Assembly (NCBI GenBank): GCA_963675135.1
Contig: OY776120.1
Coordinates: 21,418,001 to 21,482,000 of the forward strand
Length of the DNA stretch: 64,000 bases
Reading direction: 5' to 3'
Source of the DNA: Galeopsis tetrahit
Lineage: Eukaryota > Streptophyta > Magnoliopsida > Lamiales > Lamiaceae
Shown here: positions 22,491-34,203 of the stretch, piece by piece
How the letters are laid out: each line of letters opens with the position of its first letter
How positions within the stretch are numbered: the first letter of the stretch is position 1
Translations under genes and position numbers: made by a program
The notes under the pieces: model-generated
Databases searched by the model: none
What the model saw: the letters and a program-made list of their open reading frames with translations, nothing else
Told to the model about the DNA's origin: nothing

Positions 22491-23009
22491 ACAGTAATCA
22501 TAAGAGAATAAATTAAGCCATATCAAGATTTAATGATCGTAGCCAGCCAACTAATGCATGTGTTGCCAGCCAATGACATGCATCAAGCTAGTCCCCACTC
22601 GGCCACCATATTATTACACGCACTTGTAGTTCTCCCTCCTACCGTGACGATCGAAAATATTTAACAAATTAATATACTTTTATTATAATCGGTAGAGTTT
22701 TGAGGGGTAATTTTATAATTTTTTATATATAAAGTAAATAAATGAATTAACTTGTATGTATATATATGGGCTCAAAAGTAATACTTCAACATTTTATGTA
22801 AAATTGTGAATATTGTAAGAGTATAGTTATAAAAAGTTTTTCAATTTAAGGATGTGAAAGTTATTTGTGAAACATTATCAAAAGAAAAGTGTTAATTAAC
22901 AGAACGGTAAAATATGTGTCATGATGATTGAGAGTTGAGACAATTAGTCCTCCATCTCTTCATCCAAGGTTTTGCTTTAATCTACTATTGGAATTTGACT
23001 TGAGTGATA
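22491..23009. other. Upstream region of the BBE-like relic, copy 1
   Basis: Non-coding, AT-rich. The stretch at about 22908-22985 (GTAAAATATGTGTCATGATGATTGAGA...) is homologous to 35470-35545 just upstream of the intact-length BBE-like gene. It is therefore the old promoter region of the relic at 35095, now 12 kb away because Gypsy-2 inserted between them. Confidence 0.7.
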
Positions 23010-23014
23010 GGAGA

Positions 23015-23767
23015 TGTTATACCCAGTCAAAAAAGTTAATCTTTGACAATTCAATTCTAGTCACCAGCTTACGTGGTAAGGACCAGTCAACAAAGTCAAG
23101 CGACGACCAATCAACAGAGTCAAGCGACGACCAGTCAACAAGAAGAAAATGTAATATAATTATTGTATTTAATATATTTGAGTGCTCGCCTAAATATGTT
23201 GGCGAGCACATTCTAGTGAACTGCTCGCCCAAAGATGTTGGCGAGCAGATATACGTATTAGCTAGAAAAGGCAAGTGTTGAAGCTTTGGGAGATGACACA
23301 AGACATGGCGACCAGTGTTTCCGGCGACCACGGCGGCGAGTGACGAGCGGGTTTTCCAGTTGCTCGGCATCTCGCCGAGGATGACCACCAGAGGCGGTTT
23401 AGCATTAAATGAACCGTCCCATCACCTTTTCGGGCAGAATGAGGGTCCATTCCGGAGGCTCCACGTGTAAAGGGCGGGCAGCCCCTAGAAACCACTATAT
23501 AATGCCCAAATAGGCTCATTTGTAAGAACAAGTTCTCAATTTCACCAAATCACCCAAACCTAAGCAATATACTCTCCCTAAGCTCTCAAGCTTTTAGCTT
23601 CTCCAAGAAGCTACATCTTTGTTCTTCATTTGTTATTGTTTAGTTCTTCATATTAATCATCGTAATAACCCATTCAAACACGTAATAACCCCCGATCATA
23701 ATATATGTTTGTATCGTACTAACGAATAGTCCACATCCGAATCATCCCAATATTAGTGCATACAACA
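23015..23767 (+). repeat. Gypsy-2 5' LTR
   Basis: 753 bp, with tandem units of 24 bp (GACCAGTCAACAAAGTCAAG-type) near 23083-23145 and two adjacent hairpins at about 23181-23248 (GCTCGCC...GGCGAGC). A TATA-like ACTATATAATG is near 23493. It ends TACAACA, one base longer than the 3' LTR end. Confidence 0.9.
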
Positions 23768-23769
23768 TT

Positions 23770-23787
23770 TGGCGCTAGAAGGAGGGG
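23770..23787 (+). other. Gypsy-2 primer binding site
   Basis: TGGCGCTAGAAGGAGGGG begins two bases after the 5' LTR. The same sequence with one change is at the equivalent place in Gypsy-1. The tRNA is not assigned. Confidence 0.75.
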
Positions 23788-24108
23788 ACCTTTTACGTGT
23801 TCATCATTAAAGTTTCATCCGATCATCGAGCGATCGGTTAGCAAACTCCCTGTTTCAGGTTTTAATCGGTAGATCTACCGTTTAAAGCATTATTTACGAT
23901 TGTTAGTGTTCTTCGTGTTCTTGAACATTTTCAGTTTTCGTAACATATTTTGGAGTTTGATCTCCTTGTATTTGTGTTTTCAAGCTTCTGTTGTTATTAC
24001 TTTGCTAAGTTTAGTAGTTGTAATAGCACGTTCTTCTGCGTAAGAACTTTAATCTTTCGTTGCTAGATCATTACTTTGTAATCTTTTAGAAAAGACACTC
24101 TTTAAACG

Positions 24109-26679
24109 ATGTCTCAACATTCAAATCTAGACGGACTCCCACCGCACGGAGGGAACGAGCACCCTCTGCCGCCGGTGGTTCCGCCGGCAAACCCTTTTAC
24201 AAACTTGGACATGGGGGACATCATGAAAAACCCCTAGTATATGAAAGAATTCTCCGATTTCCTCCTGGAGAAGAGGAGGTTACTCGAGGTCGAAGAGGCC
24301 GAGAAGGCCAAAGACCAGGACTTTGACCGAGCTCGCAAGGCCAAAGCAAGGTTAAATGACAATGAGGACAATCGCTCCTATCATTCTTATTTTGTTCGTC
24401 CCCAGGACGGGGAGAAAAACAAAGCACCAGTTCGCTCCCACAACAGTCATACGGGAGAATCCTACGGTCGGAACTTCGTATTCAACTGGGTGGGCGACAA
24501 GGACCCACGAAACGCTCCTCGCCCAGTACACTTTGATATTGGGCGACGACCAGCCAAATACGACCACAAAGATCGTGGTAGAAGGAAAGGAGACAGGGTC
24601 TCCGCCCTAGAACGAGTAGGGCCTGGTGGTGGGCGAGCTCAGTCAAAGAGTTACCACAGCCATCAGTCGGAGAGGCGTTCTCCCAGGCGATCACACCAGG
24701 GTGATCACCCGGCAGCTTCTCGCGGGAGCCGACGCAACGAGGTCGTCGTCCCCCGACGACAAACCGACGAGGAGGGGCAGTTCGCCCAATTCCTCGAAAC
24801 TCAAAAATTAATGAAGTTGGAGATGGAGACTTTGCGAGCAGAGGTGGTCGCAGCAAAGCAAGGCACTGCCCTACCTGTCACTCTACCCACTCCACCTTTA
24901 AGTGTTGTGATTCTCACTGCCCCCATCCAAAGGAAGATTCAAATGCCTTCCATGGCAGCTTACGATGGGGCGTCCGACCCAAGGGTGCATCTTTCTAAGT
25001 ATGCAAGTTATATGGCCTCAATCGGGGCAACGGACGCCACCTAATGCAGAAACTTCTCCTTGATCTTGGGAGATCGAGCTCATCGCTGGTACACCACCTT
25101 GGGTGCCGGATCCATCACCTCTTTCCTAGAGCTGGGGTAACAATTCTTGACTCACTTTGGGTCTATTGCTGCTCGCCCAGCCTCAAAGCAACGTTTGGTA
25201 AACGTTCACCAAACTCCAACCGAATTGGGTAAGGACTTTATCGAACGTTTCGATAGGTTGGTGATCGACGGAGAAGCTGTTAATGACGAGACAAAGCTAA
25301 TCTCGGCTATCTCCGGACTAAGAATAGGTTCCAAGCTATGGGAATCTATGCATACCTCTTTCCCCGTTTCCTATGCGGATTTCCGCAGTAGGGCGGGAAA
25401 TTTCATTCAAATGGAAGAGATTATGGACGCCGCCAAGGCTAACGAGCAGCCGGACGCGGCCAAAAGAGTTTGGCCAAAGAAAAATTCTAACACTGGGGAG
25501 TCTTCCCAGCCCAAAAAGGCGACCATTCAGGGTGGCAGTGCTCGCCCTTCAAACATCAGGCCTTTCGAGGAGTCTCCTGAGATCCTCCAGTTCAGGGAAG
25601 CCCTCACTGTTGACCCCAGGGGCATCTACGATGCCATCAGGGGAAAGAATCTGCTCCCCCAAGCAAAGCCAATGCATACGAGCGATGCAAATCTCGATGG
25701 TAGTAAGTTTTGCAACTACCACAACTCTGTCGGCCACCACACCAATGGGTGCCGAGACTTGGTGAGAAATCTCTTTAAGCCATACAATGAGGGCAAGCTC
25801 GCCCAATTCATCAAGTCCGGAGGCGGAAATGGCGACAACCGGGGCAAGAAGCGTCGCGACGACAGCGACGACCTTCGCCAGCAGCTCAATCGCCAGAAGC
25901 TGGCTCCCCCCATGCCGAACCATCCACCGGGCGACATCGATAATGTTGGTGGAGGTTGTATGGTTTTGGAAGGCCCCCTAGGGGGAACTCAGTCTGGGAA
26001 AGCTCTATCTGTTCACCGACAGCAGAGCGACATGCGAGCACTCAACAACGTTCATCAAGTGTGCATCGCTCCTGCCGCCGAGCAGCCCCCATCCCACCAG
26101 CTCGTTTTCACAAATGACGATCTGAACAGCGTGGTGCAACCAAACAATGATGCTTTGGTCATCACGGGGAAGATCATGGGAACCATTGTCCATCGCATGA
26201 TGGTCGACACCGGGGCATACACCAATATCCTTTTCAAACACACTCTCGATGCCCTCGGTGGATATACAGAATACATTGAGCCTTGCGACGATATTATCGT
26301 AGGGTTCGGGGACACGCAAAACCTTCCAATCGGAAAAATCAGACTCTCCCTGGAGTTGGCATCGTCAAAAGAGCCAAAAATGCATCACACTCGGCAGCTC
26401 GACTTTCTGATCGTAGACATGCCATCGTCCTATAACGTTTTCCTTGGCCGACCTTTCTTCAATGAGTTCAAGGCGGCAGCTTCTACTTTTTATTATTGTA
26501 TTAAGTTTCCGACCCCGGCGGGTGTTATAACCGTCAAGGGCGATCAGACACGGGCGAGGGAGTGTCTCATCCGTTTTGCTAAGCGCCATTCTAAAGAAAC
26601 TCCTATGATTGGCCAGTATATTGAGTGTCAAAAACAAAAAGGACAAATGAACTACCTAGAAGGTCTTCCTTGCATCTGA
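24109..26679 (+). pseudogene. gag: Gypsy-2 gag-protease, three in-frame stops
   Basis: One frame runs from ATG 24109 to TGA 26677-26679, broken only by TAG 24235-24237, TAA 25042-25044 and TAA 25138-25140. It has a charged N-terminus (coiled-coil-like at 24240-24360) and a retrotransposon gag domain at about 24940-25440. The variant knuckle CNYHNSVGHHTNGC is near 25710-25755. A retropepsin domain follows with the active site VDTGAYTNIL near 26203-26232. Absence of any indel over 2.5 kb and the small number of stops point to recent inactivation. Pol follows in a different frame 34 bp later. Confidence 0.9.
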
Positions 26680-26713
26680 CGACCACCAAATAGAGGCGAA
26701 CGAACACGCCTCC

Positions 26714-29700
26714 ATGGAAGTGGACGACCACACCCAGATGGAGATCGACAAGCAGACAAATTTGGGCGACCAGGTCCCCGACGACCTGGTTCCAGAAAAC
26801 ATTCCAGATCTGGAGCATAGGTTAGGTTTTGAGCTAAAGTTCGGAATCGAGGATCCTCGTTGGAAGGAGCCTAAAGAGCGGGCAACTTCAGCGGAGGACC
26901 TTGAAACTATTCAGTTAAACGATGCTCGTCCGGAACTCGAGGTATTCATAGGTTCAAATTTACCAGCACACTTGCGGTCCGATATAATCGCATTTTTGAA
27001 AGAAAACGTCGGAGCTTTCGCATGGTCGCATGAGGACATGGTAGGTATCAAAACAAGAAGAAAATTTGGGCCCGATAAGTATGCGGCTATGGCAATAGAA
27101 GTCAAGAAATTGATCGACAATAAATTAATTGAGAAAACTAGAACTGATCCTGAGTGGTTGGCAAATCTAGTGCTCGTCAAAAAGGCGACCGGGTCGTGGA
27201 GATTGTGTATAGACTTCACAGATCTAAACGACGCCTGTCCAAAAGATCACTTTCCGATGCCCCACATCGATCATTTGGTAGACAATACAGCGGGGCACGA
27301 GATTTTAACTTTCATGGACGCTTTCGCGGGGTACCATCAGATTGCTATGCATCCCGACGACCAGCGACACACTGCTTTCATGACCGCAACGGACATGTAC
27401 AGTTGGAAAAGAATGCCTTTCGATTTGAAAAACGCGGGGGCAACATATCAAAGACTGGTAAATAAGATGTTTGAGCAACACATCGGCGAGATGGTGGAGG
27501 TCTACATCGATGACATCGTTGTCAAAAGTTTACGAAAAGAAGATCACTTACACCACCTCTCCTTGACATTCGATATTCTAAAGGAATACAACATGAAGTT
27601 AAATCCAAAGAAATGCAGTTTTGGAGTTAGCTCCGGGAAATTTCTGGGGCACTTGGTGAGCCAGCGGGGCATCGAGGCGAATCCGAGTAAAATTCAAGCA
27701 ATCATCGACATGCAAAGCCCAAGAAACGTAAAAGAAGTGCAGAGGTTGACAGGATGTCTGGCATCGCTGAACAGATTCATAACACGAATGGGCGATCGTT
27801 GCAAACCTTTTTTCGATGCCTTGAAAAAGGGTAGGTTCGAATGGACAGACGAATGTGAAAAAGCTTTTGAAAAGCTGAAGGAATATTTATCGGATCCGAA
27901 GGTCCTGTCTAAGCCAGTCCCCGAAGAAATCTTAAATCTCTACTTGGCAGCCACTGACTGTGCGATCAGTTCAGTGCTCGTCCGAGCAGAGGGGAGCACA
28001 CATCTTCCAATCTATTATGTAAGTCAGACACTGAGAGAGGCGGAGTTGAGATACACTCCAATGGAAAAATTGGCGTACGCATTGGTCATGAGCGTTAGAA
28101 AACTAAGGCAATACCTGTTCGACCACGAGGTGGTCGTCCTCATGACTTTTCCTCTTCGACGAGCACTTCATTGTCCGGATACCACTGGAAGACTTTTGAA
28201 ATGGTCGGTGGAAATCGGGCAATTTGGGCTCACCTACTCGCCCAGAACGGCAATCAAGGGACAAGTGCTGGCAGAATTCATTGTAGAACTCACTTTCCCA
28301 GAGAAATTGGACAAGGAAATCGAGCTTCCTTGGACACTGTTCGTCGATGGCTCTTCGACGAGCACCAAAGCAGGGGCAGGAGTCGTCCTCACCAGTCCAG
28401 CCGGACAGACTTTTGCTTCGGCGATCGAGTTCGAATATCGAGCGACGAACAACGAGGCAGAGTACGAGGCTCTGGTCGCAGGAATCAGGATGGCTAGGGC
28501 CGTGGGCGCCAGAAAACTGATTTTTTTTCCAATTCTCAGCTAGTGGTATGTCAGATAACAGGCGAGTACGAGGCTCGCGGCGATCAAATGTTGAAGTATC
28601 AAGACTTGGTGAAAGGATTGCTCGAGCAATTCGATCAGTTTCACATCGAGCAAATCCCTAGGGAGGAGAATACGCAAGCAGATGCTTTAGCTCGGCTGGC
28701 CACTTCAGAGGGGGAGGCAATATTTTCAGAAGCAACCATCACTAAGATTTCTTCCCCATCAGTGAGCAGAGGTCAAATTTTGCAAATTGAAACGACCAGC
28801 GACGAGGACTGGAGGACGCCGATCACCATATACATCAAGACCGGCGAGCTCCCGGACGACAAGGTGAAGGCGACCAGACTGCAGCTCAGGTCCGCAAGGT
28901 ACACTATTATTGGCGACCTGTTGTACAAACGAGGTTTTTCGATGCCTTTATTGAAATGCCTCGGAGAAGACGAAGCGAAGATCGTCATGTATGAAATCCA
29001 CGACGGAGTGTGTGGAAATCATACAGGGGGGCAAGCGCTCGCTTTAAAAATCATAAGGCGAGGCTATTTCTGGCCAACACTGAAGAAGGATGCAATCCAC
29101 TATGCGCAGACGTGCAAGAGATGTCAAGCCTTCGCTCCCGCCATTCACTCTCCACCAGACGAGCTCATCTCGGTTTATAGTTCTTGGCCTTTCGCGAAGT
29201 GGGGGATCGACATCATCGGACCTTTCCCACCAGCTGCTGGGGGAGTAACTTTCGTAGTCGTAGCAGTCGATTACTTCACCAAATGGACAGAAGCAAAGGC
29301 ATTGAAAACCATCACAACGGGCCAGATGACAAGCTTCATTTGTAAGAATATAATTTGCAGGTTCGGCTTACCACGAGCGATAGTGACCGACAACGGACGA
29401 CAGTTCACGAGTCAAGACATGTTGGAATTCTGCTCAAAGTGGAACATCAATAAAAAAAATTCAACACCCTATCATCCACAATCAAATGGTCAAGTAGAGG
29501 CAATCAACAAAATCATCAAGCACACCTTGAAAGCTAAGCTAGATGGATTGAAGGGAAAATGGGCGGACGAGCTACACATGGTTCTGTGGGCATATCGGAC
29601 GACCACGAGGAATTCTACAAGTGAGACACCGTTCGCGCTCGCGTTCGGAACCGAAGCTGTCATACCAGCAGAGGGGCAGGTCGCCACCTTTCGAGTAGCA

Positions 29701-30032
29701 AATTATGACGAGCAGTTAAATAACGATACACAGCTCTCCGATTTGGAATTCCTAGAGAAGCGAAGACTAACAGCGGACGAGAAGAATGTGGTCTACAAAC
29801 AAAGGTCAGAGCGCTACTACAACACCAAAGTACGTGCTCGCTAATTCTCCATCGGCCAGCTCGTACTTCGGCGGGCGACGGAGCAATCCATCGGCATACT
29901 TGGCCCGACTTGGGAGGGTCCGTACCGAATAACGCGCACACTCTTGAACGGATCGTACGAGCTAGAAGATCTCGAGGGCAAGCCGAGCAAGTACCCATGG
30001 AATGCGGTCAAGTTGAAGAAGTTTTATCAGTA
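26714..30032 (+). pseudogene. pol: Gypsy-2 pol (RT, two RNase H, integrase), one frameshift and one stop
   Basis: RT motifs (LVLVKKATGSWRLCIDF, FMDAFAGYHQI, VYIDDIVV near 27500) are followed by the usual RNase H (YYVSQTLREAE...YTPMEK) and then a second, archaeal-type RNase H (FVDGSS...NNEAEYEAL near 28340-28480), diagnostic of the Tat lineage. A T8 run at about 28522-28529 shifts the frame. The second RNase H and integrase continue from 28543 with the HHCC zinc finger (H...H, CKRCQ) and DDE core (WGIDIIG, VTDNGRQF, NGQVEAINK). A TAA at 29842-29844 interrupts the frame, which then stays open to KKFYQ and the natural TAA at 30030-30032. Confidence 0.93.
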
Positions 30033-30193
30033 AGTTTTTAATTTCTTTATATTTGTGTAATTTGTATCTAGTCATGTTTCAATTCATCAAATCTTTAGTA
30101 CCAAGTGTTTTATCAGAAAGTTTGTAAATTTCATCAAAGTGTTAGATAAGTTTTAGAAATTTTAGATAGGGCTCTGCGTAGCCAGCTGTGAAA

Positions 30194-30612
30194 GACGAGC
30201 ACTCTTTCTTAAAGATGCTCGCAAAGGAAAGACGAGCCCTCTTTCTTAAAGATGCTCGCAGGGTAGTGGCAACGACAATCACTACCTAAGAAAAAAGAGT
30301 TCAACCGACGAATGGTTGACTCTAAAAGACGAGCACTCTTAAAACGATGCTCGCAAAGGAAAGACGAGCACTCTTTTTTAAAGAGGCTCGCACAGAAAAG
30401 ACGAGCACTCTTTCTTAAAGAGGCTCGCAAAGAAAAGACGAGCACTCTTTCTTAAAGAGGCTCGCAAAGGAAAGACGAGCACTCTTTCTTAAAGAGGCTC
30501 GCAAAGAAAAGACGAGCACTCTTTCTTAAAGGCTCGCAAAGGAAAGACGAGCACTCTTTCTTAAAGATGCTCGCAAAGGAAAGACGAGCAATCTTTCTTA
30601 ATGATGCTCGCA
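30194..30612 (+). repeat. Ten-unit 37-bp tandem array of hairpins
   Basis: Units start at 30194, 30231, 30328, 30363, 30400, 30437, 30474, 30511, 30546 and 30583. Each runs GACGAGCACTCTTTCTTAAA, then GA(T/G)GCTCGCAAAG. CGAGCA pairs with TGCTCG and TCTTT with AAAGA around a three-base loop, giving an 11-bp stem with one bulge. Units with GAGGCTCG instead pair CTCTTT with AAAGAG, so the stem is kept by moving the bulge. A 60-bp spacer separates unit 2 from unit 3. Amplified 3' tandem repeats are known in Tat elements such as Retand. The array lies between pol and the end of the antisense gene. Confidence 0.92.
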
Positions 30613-30841
30613 AGATAACAACGACGAACGCAAACCAATGAAAGAAAAATAAGAAGTATTTATTAAAAGTACTTGTAAAAAATAAATAACATAAATTGAA
30701 TAGCAGTGACAAGGACGACCACTCAAGGAAAAACAAACGCATCATAAGCAAAAAGGTTCATTCATTAAAAAAGCCGTGGAAAGGCTGAAATTACGAAAAG
30801 GCCCTAGTGGCCGAACAGTCCTAAAAAAGCAGAAAAGAGAA

Positions 30842-33648
30842 CTAAGTCTCTGTGGCATTCCCCTCGGCAGGACCCTCCTCCTCGCGCGCCACTTCGGTAG
30901 GAGCATCCTGCTCGCCTCCAACCACCACCTCGCCTTGTGGGGGGTCATCGAAGTACACCGGAACCCCAAAGAGACGAGGGAACTGGAGTCCCATTTTCAA
31001 CAAGGGGAGCAGGGGTAATCTTGATTCAGGTTTGGGATTTTCACCCATGACGAGGTCGTCGATAAAACCGCCGAGGACTGTGACGTCCACTCCTGGCTGA
31101 GCCTCTTTGAGTTTGTGAACGCGCTCGTGGGCAGTGAGGGCCACTGTTAAAATGGCCACGCTCCCGGCGATGTCGTTACTTTCATCTCGCTCATCCACCA
31201 CGGCGTCCAGTTCTTGACGAAGAGTGGCCAAGTGATCCTCAGCAGTTGCTAGATTATTCTGAAGAATGCCCACCGCGACAGTTTTCATTTTTAGCTCATT
31301 CTCAGCAGCATTGAGGCGAGCACGGAGATCTTCGATCAGTTGGAGATCCTCCTGATCTTTCTTCCGAACAACCTCGAGCTGGGCCTCGAAATCGGCCAGT
31401 TTGGCCTCGAGGTCGGCCACCTTCTCCCCAGTCTTGGCCAGCTCCCTCTCAGCACCAGCTTTTGCCTTGGCCATATGGGCGAGCTTCACGCTCCTCTCCT
31501 TGCTGATCTTGCGGCTATCATAAATTTGGCTGGCGAGCTTCTCGACAGTGAAAGCTGCGCGGCTGAGCTCGACGGCGACCAGTCTGGCGTTCTCTAGAGA
31601 GTTCTGATTGTTCACCTCATCGACCAGTGTGGTCGTCAGCGATCGAGGGAGATTCTTCATGCCCCGGACCGTGGTCGGATCCAGCATCTCTTGGTCGGAC
31701 GGATCCCGCGAGCGGTAATAGCCGAGGAGGTTGTCATTGAAAGGATCAATAACCGGGTGTTCGACGAGTCTGTTAAAAAAGAAAAAGTTAGAAAAGCTAC
31801 ATCTAGGGAAAATTCAAAGGTATTTTTCAGTACTTACTTGGCAACCCTTACGGCGTCCCAGCCGAGAAGGGTATTATCTCCAGGGGCCCTCTTTTCGACC
31901 GACGAGCTCGTCATAGCCTCTCGCGACCGAGTGTTTCTACGAGGAGGGGATACAATCTGTGTGGAGGGAGGCGAGTTAGCCCTCGCTGGAGATCTCTTCG
32001 GAGAGATATTCTGGGCGACTACTGGCTCGGCCCTCTGCTCGGCAGCAGCTGGGCGAGAAGAACCCCCTCGGGCGGGTTTTGAGATTTTCTTTGGAGGAGC
32101 CCCCGAGGTTTCCGCCCCCTTTCTTTTGCCTTTGCCTGAGCCGTCAACGATATGACGCTCACGAAGCATCCTCGCTTGTTGAATCATTCGGCTCGACATG
32201 ATTCGATCGACTTCAACAGTTGGGGGAAGATAAGTGATAACTCTTTCAGGAACCACTACTAAAAGACAAAGTGTTAGTATTACTAAGAGAAGAATTTCTT
32301 GCTAAGAAACTTGGAAACATTTCGATACCTGGAGGAAACTCTCGTGTAAAGTGGTGAGGAGGTACTCTGAGACCTGCTCGCTCGCGCATACACTCCCTGT
32401 TCAGAAATCGGCAGGACCTCTCCAGGTAGCGACGGTTAAGAACGCAACAGATGTGGTATTGAAAATGGGTCGAGAGACGGTGATCGGCAGTCTTCTTGCG
32501 AACAGTTTCACCTACAAGAGCGAGGAGTTATTCAGTATAGACAAGAACGAGCATAAATAAAAAGGCTTACCACGCATTCTTTGATAGTCGGTCGCGATGG
32601 GAATGCGAGCAGAGGATCCATCCGGCCTCACCGCACTTTTCCAGTCCCCGGCTACCCACCACCAGTTGGTCTTCCAATCTCGAATCTTGTTGGGGACCCC
32701 CTCGACCAATTTGAAGTTATCGCGGCCCCTTACATATTAATAACCATGGCCCACCTTCTTTCCGGCCTCGGCCGCCTGAAGGAGGTAGTTGATCTCCTTC
32801 GGGCTAAGCCACGTGTTCCGACAACCGTTCTCGGCCGCCACCAGGCCGAACAGCGTCAGGAGCCCAATCAAGTTCGACCACCCGTTCGGCAATATTTGTG
32901 AAGGGGCCACCCCTAGAAAATGTATAAAGTTAGAAATTCCGGGGTGCAGGGGGAACCTCAACCCTGCCTCCATCATGCCGATGTTTACGGCGACCATCCC
33001 TTCTAGCGGCTGGTCGGCCCTCTCATCCGGGCGAGGAACAAAGAAACAGACGTCGGCCGGCAGATGATACTTCTTTCGGGAATTTTCTAGCTGGGTCGAG
33101 GAGACTTTGCTCGCATAGTTGCAGGCCTCATATATCGATTTAGAGGCTGCTCGGTGCGGGCGAGGAACCTCTCTAGGAAGATAATCGCAGAAGTACTTAT
33201 AGTAGGTCTCCCTCGAGAGCTCGTCGCCATCCAAGTTTTCTCGCCCACTCAAGATATCCTTTATGCTCGCCGCATAGCGAACAACTTCCTCAAAATCCTC
33301 GCGGAGACTTCTCGTCAAGGTCTCCTCGACTCGAACAGTCTCTATCTGTTCGCCCACTCCTCGGTCTAAACCTTGATCGTGCAGATCTGAATCGGTTTCA
33401 TCATCGTCCTCCTCGGCATCGTTGCCGGCATCTTCCCTATCAGTCTTGGAGGACTCTTCTAGGTCGACGACCACCTCCGGTCTAATATTGCGAACACTCA
33501 CGTTGAATGGTTCGGGGGAATAGATCCTAGAGTCCGAAGAGGCTGTCCTCTCCACTAAGGCTAAAGACAAGTAGTCGGCATCGCCGGATCTGGCGGCGCC
33601 ACCATCCAACGGCGGCGAACCACCACCGGAGCCGCCACCAACCTCCAT
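30842..33648 (-). CDS. Gypsy-2 antisense four-exon gene (putative gypsy-type transposon family)
   Basis: Minus-strand exons are 33648-32571, 32511-32329, 32258-31838 and 31769-30842, separated by GT-AG introns of 59, 70 and 68 bp. Together they make 2,610 bp, exactly 870 codons, and every junction keeps the frame. The N-terminus is Gly/Ser- and acid-rich. The region around 33060-32780 (FFVPRPDERADQP, GLRFPLHPGISNF, LPNGWSNLIG) resembles the Transposase_28 'putative gypsy type transposon' domain. A W-rich block (RDWKTNWWWVAGDW) follows near 32690-32640, then a basic, Ser/Ala-rich part and a C-terminal coiled coil (about 31620-31180). One TAA (32737-32735) interrupts exon 1. Function is unknown; it does not look like a DDE transposase. 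Confidence 0.85.
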
Positions 33649-33826
33649 TTTTTCTTGAGAAATGGGGGAGAAAGAAGTTTTAAAGAAGAAAATGTGAGTT
33701 GTTTACCTTTTTGACGATCGAGAACCACCCTAAATGTCGCCGGAAAACCTTGAAGAAGAAGTTTGGAAGGAAGAATAAGGAATTCTAAAATTTTCAAAGT
33801 GAAAGTGTTTTGAAGAAGGTAAAGCC

Positions 33827-33838
33827 CATATTTATAGG
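33827..33838 (-). promoter_or_regulatory. Antisense TATA box of Gypsy-2
   Basis: On the minus strand CCTATAAATATG is about 185 bp upstream of the antisense ATG. The surrounding block is shared with Gypsy-1 (5933-5942), which supports a real promoter rather than a chance AT-rich word. Confidence 0.7.
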
Positions 33839-34203
33839 CAAAATCGATCAGGGACCTATGTGTAAAAAATGGGGTCAAAATCGCAATTTTCCCAAAGTTT
33901 TGGGGTCATTTCTGAAATCGAGGTCGGAAAGTGACCCCCACGCGCGACCGTTGAAGTCGGCACGCGCCCCACGCGCTCAAATTCGAATTTTTGGGCGTCA
34001 ATTGGGCGTCTGACACAGGTCACATCAATCAACATTAAAGGTGCTTCGGGAAGCGTGCTCGGCGTAGGAAACGAGGCGACCGCCTCCGTTTTACGTCATC
34101 AAGATTCTAAATTTGATTTCCTTGTCGAAGACAATTCTAAGAAGACGAGGACACTCCTCGCCTTACCATTCTACGAATGCGAAGAAAGGCGACCGGGGGC
34201 AAA

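Noticed and set aside
30194..30612. CRISPR-like array
   Set aside because: The repeats are tandem with no variable spacers and lie inside a plant retrotransposon.
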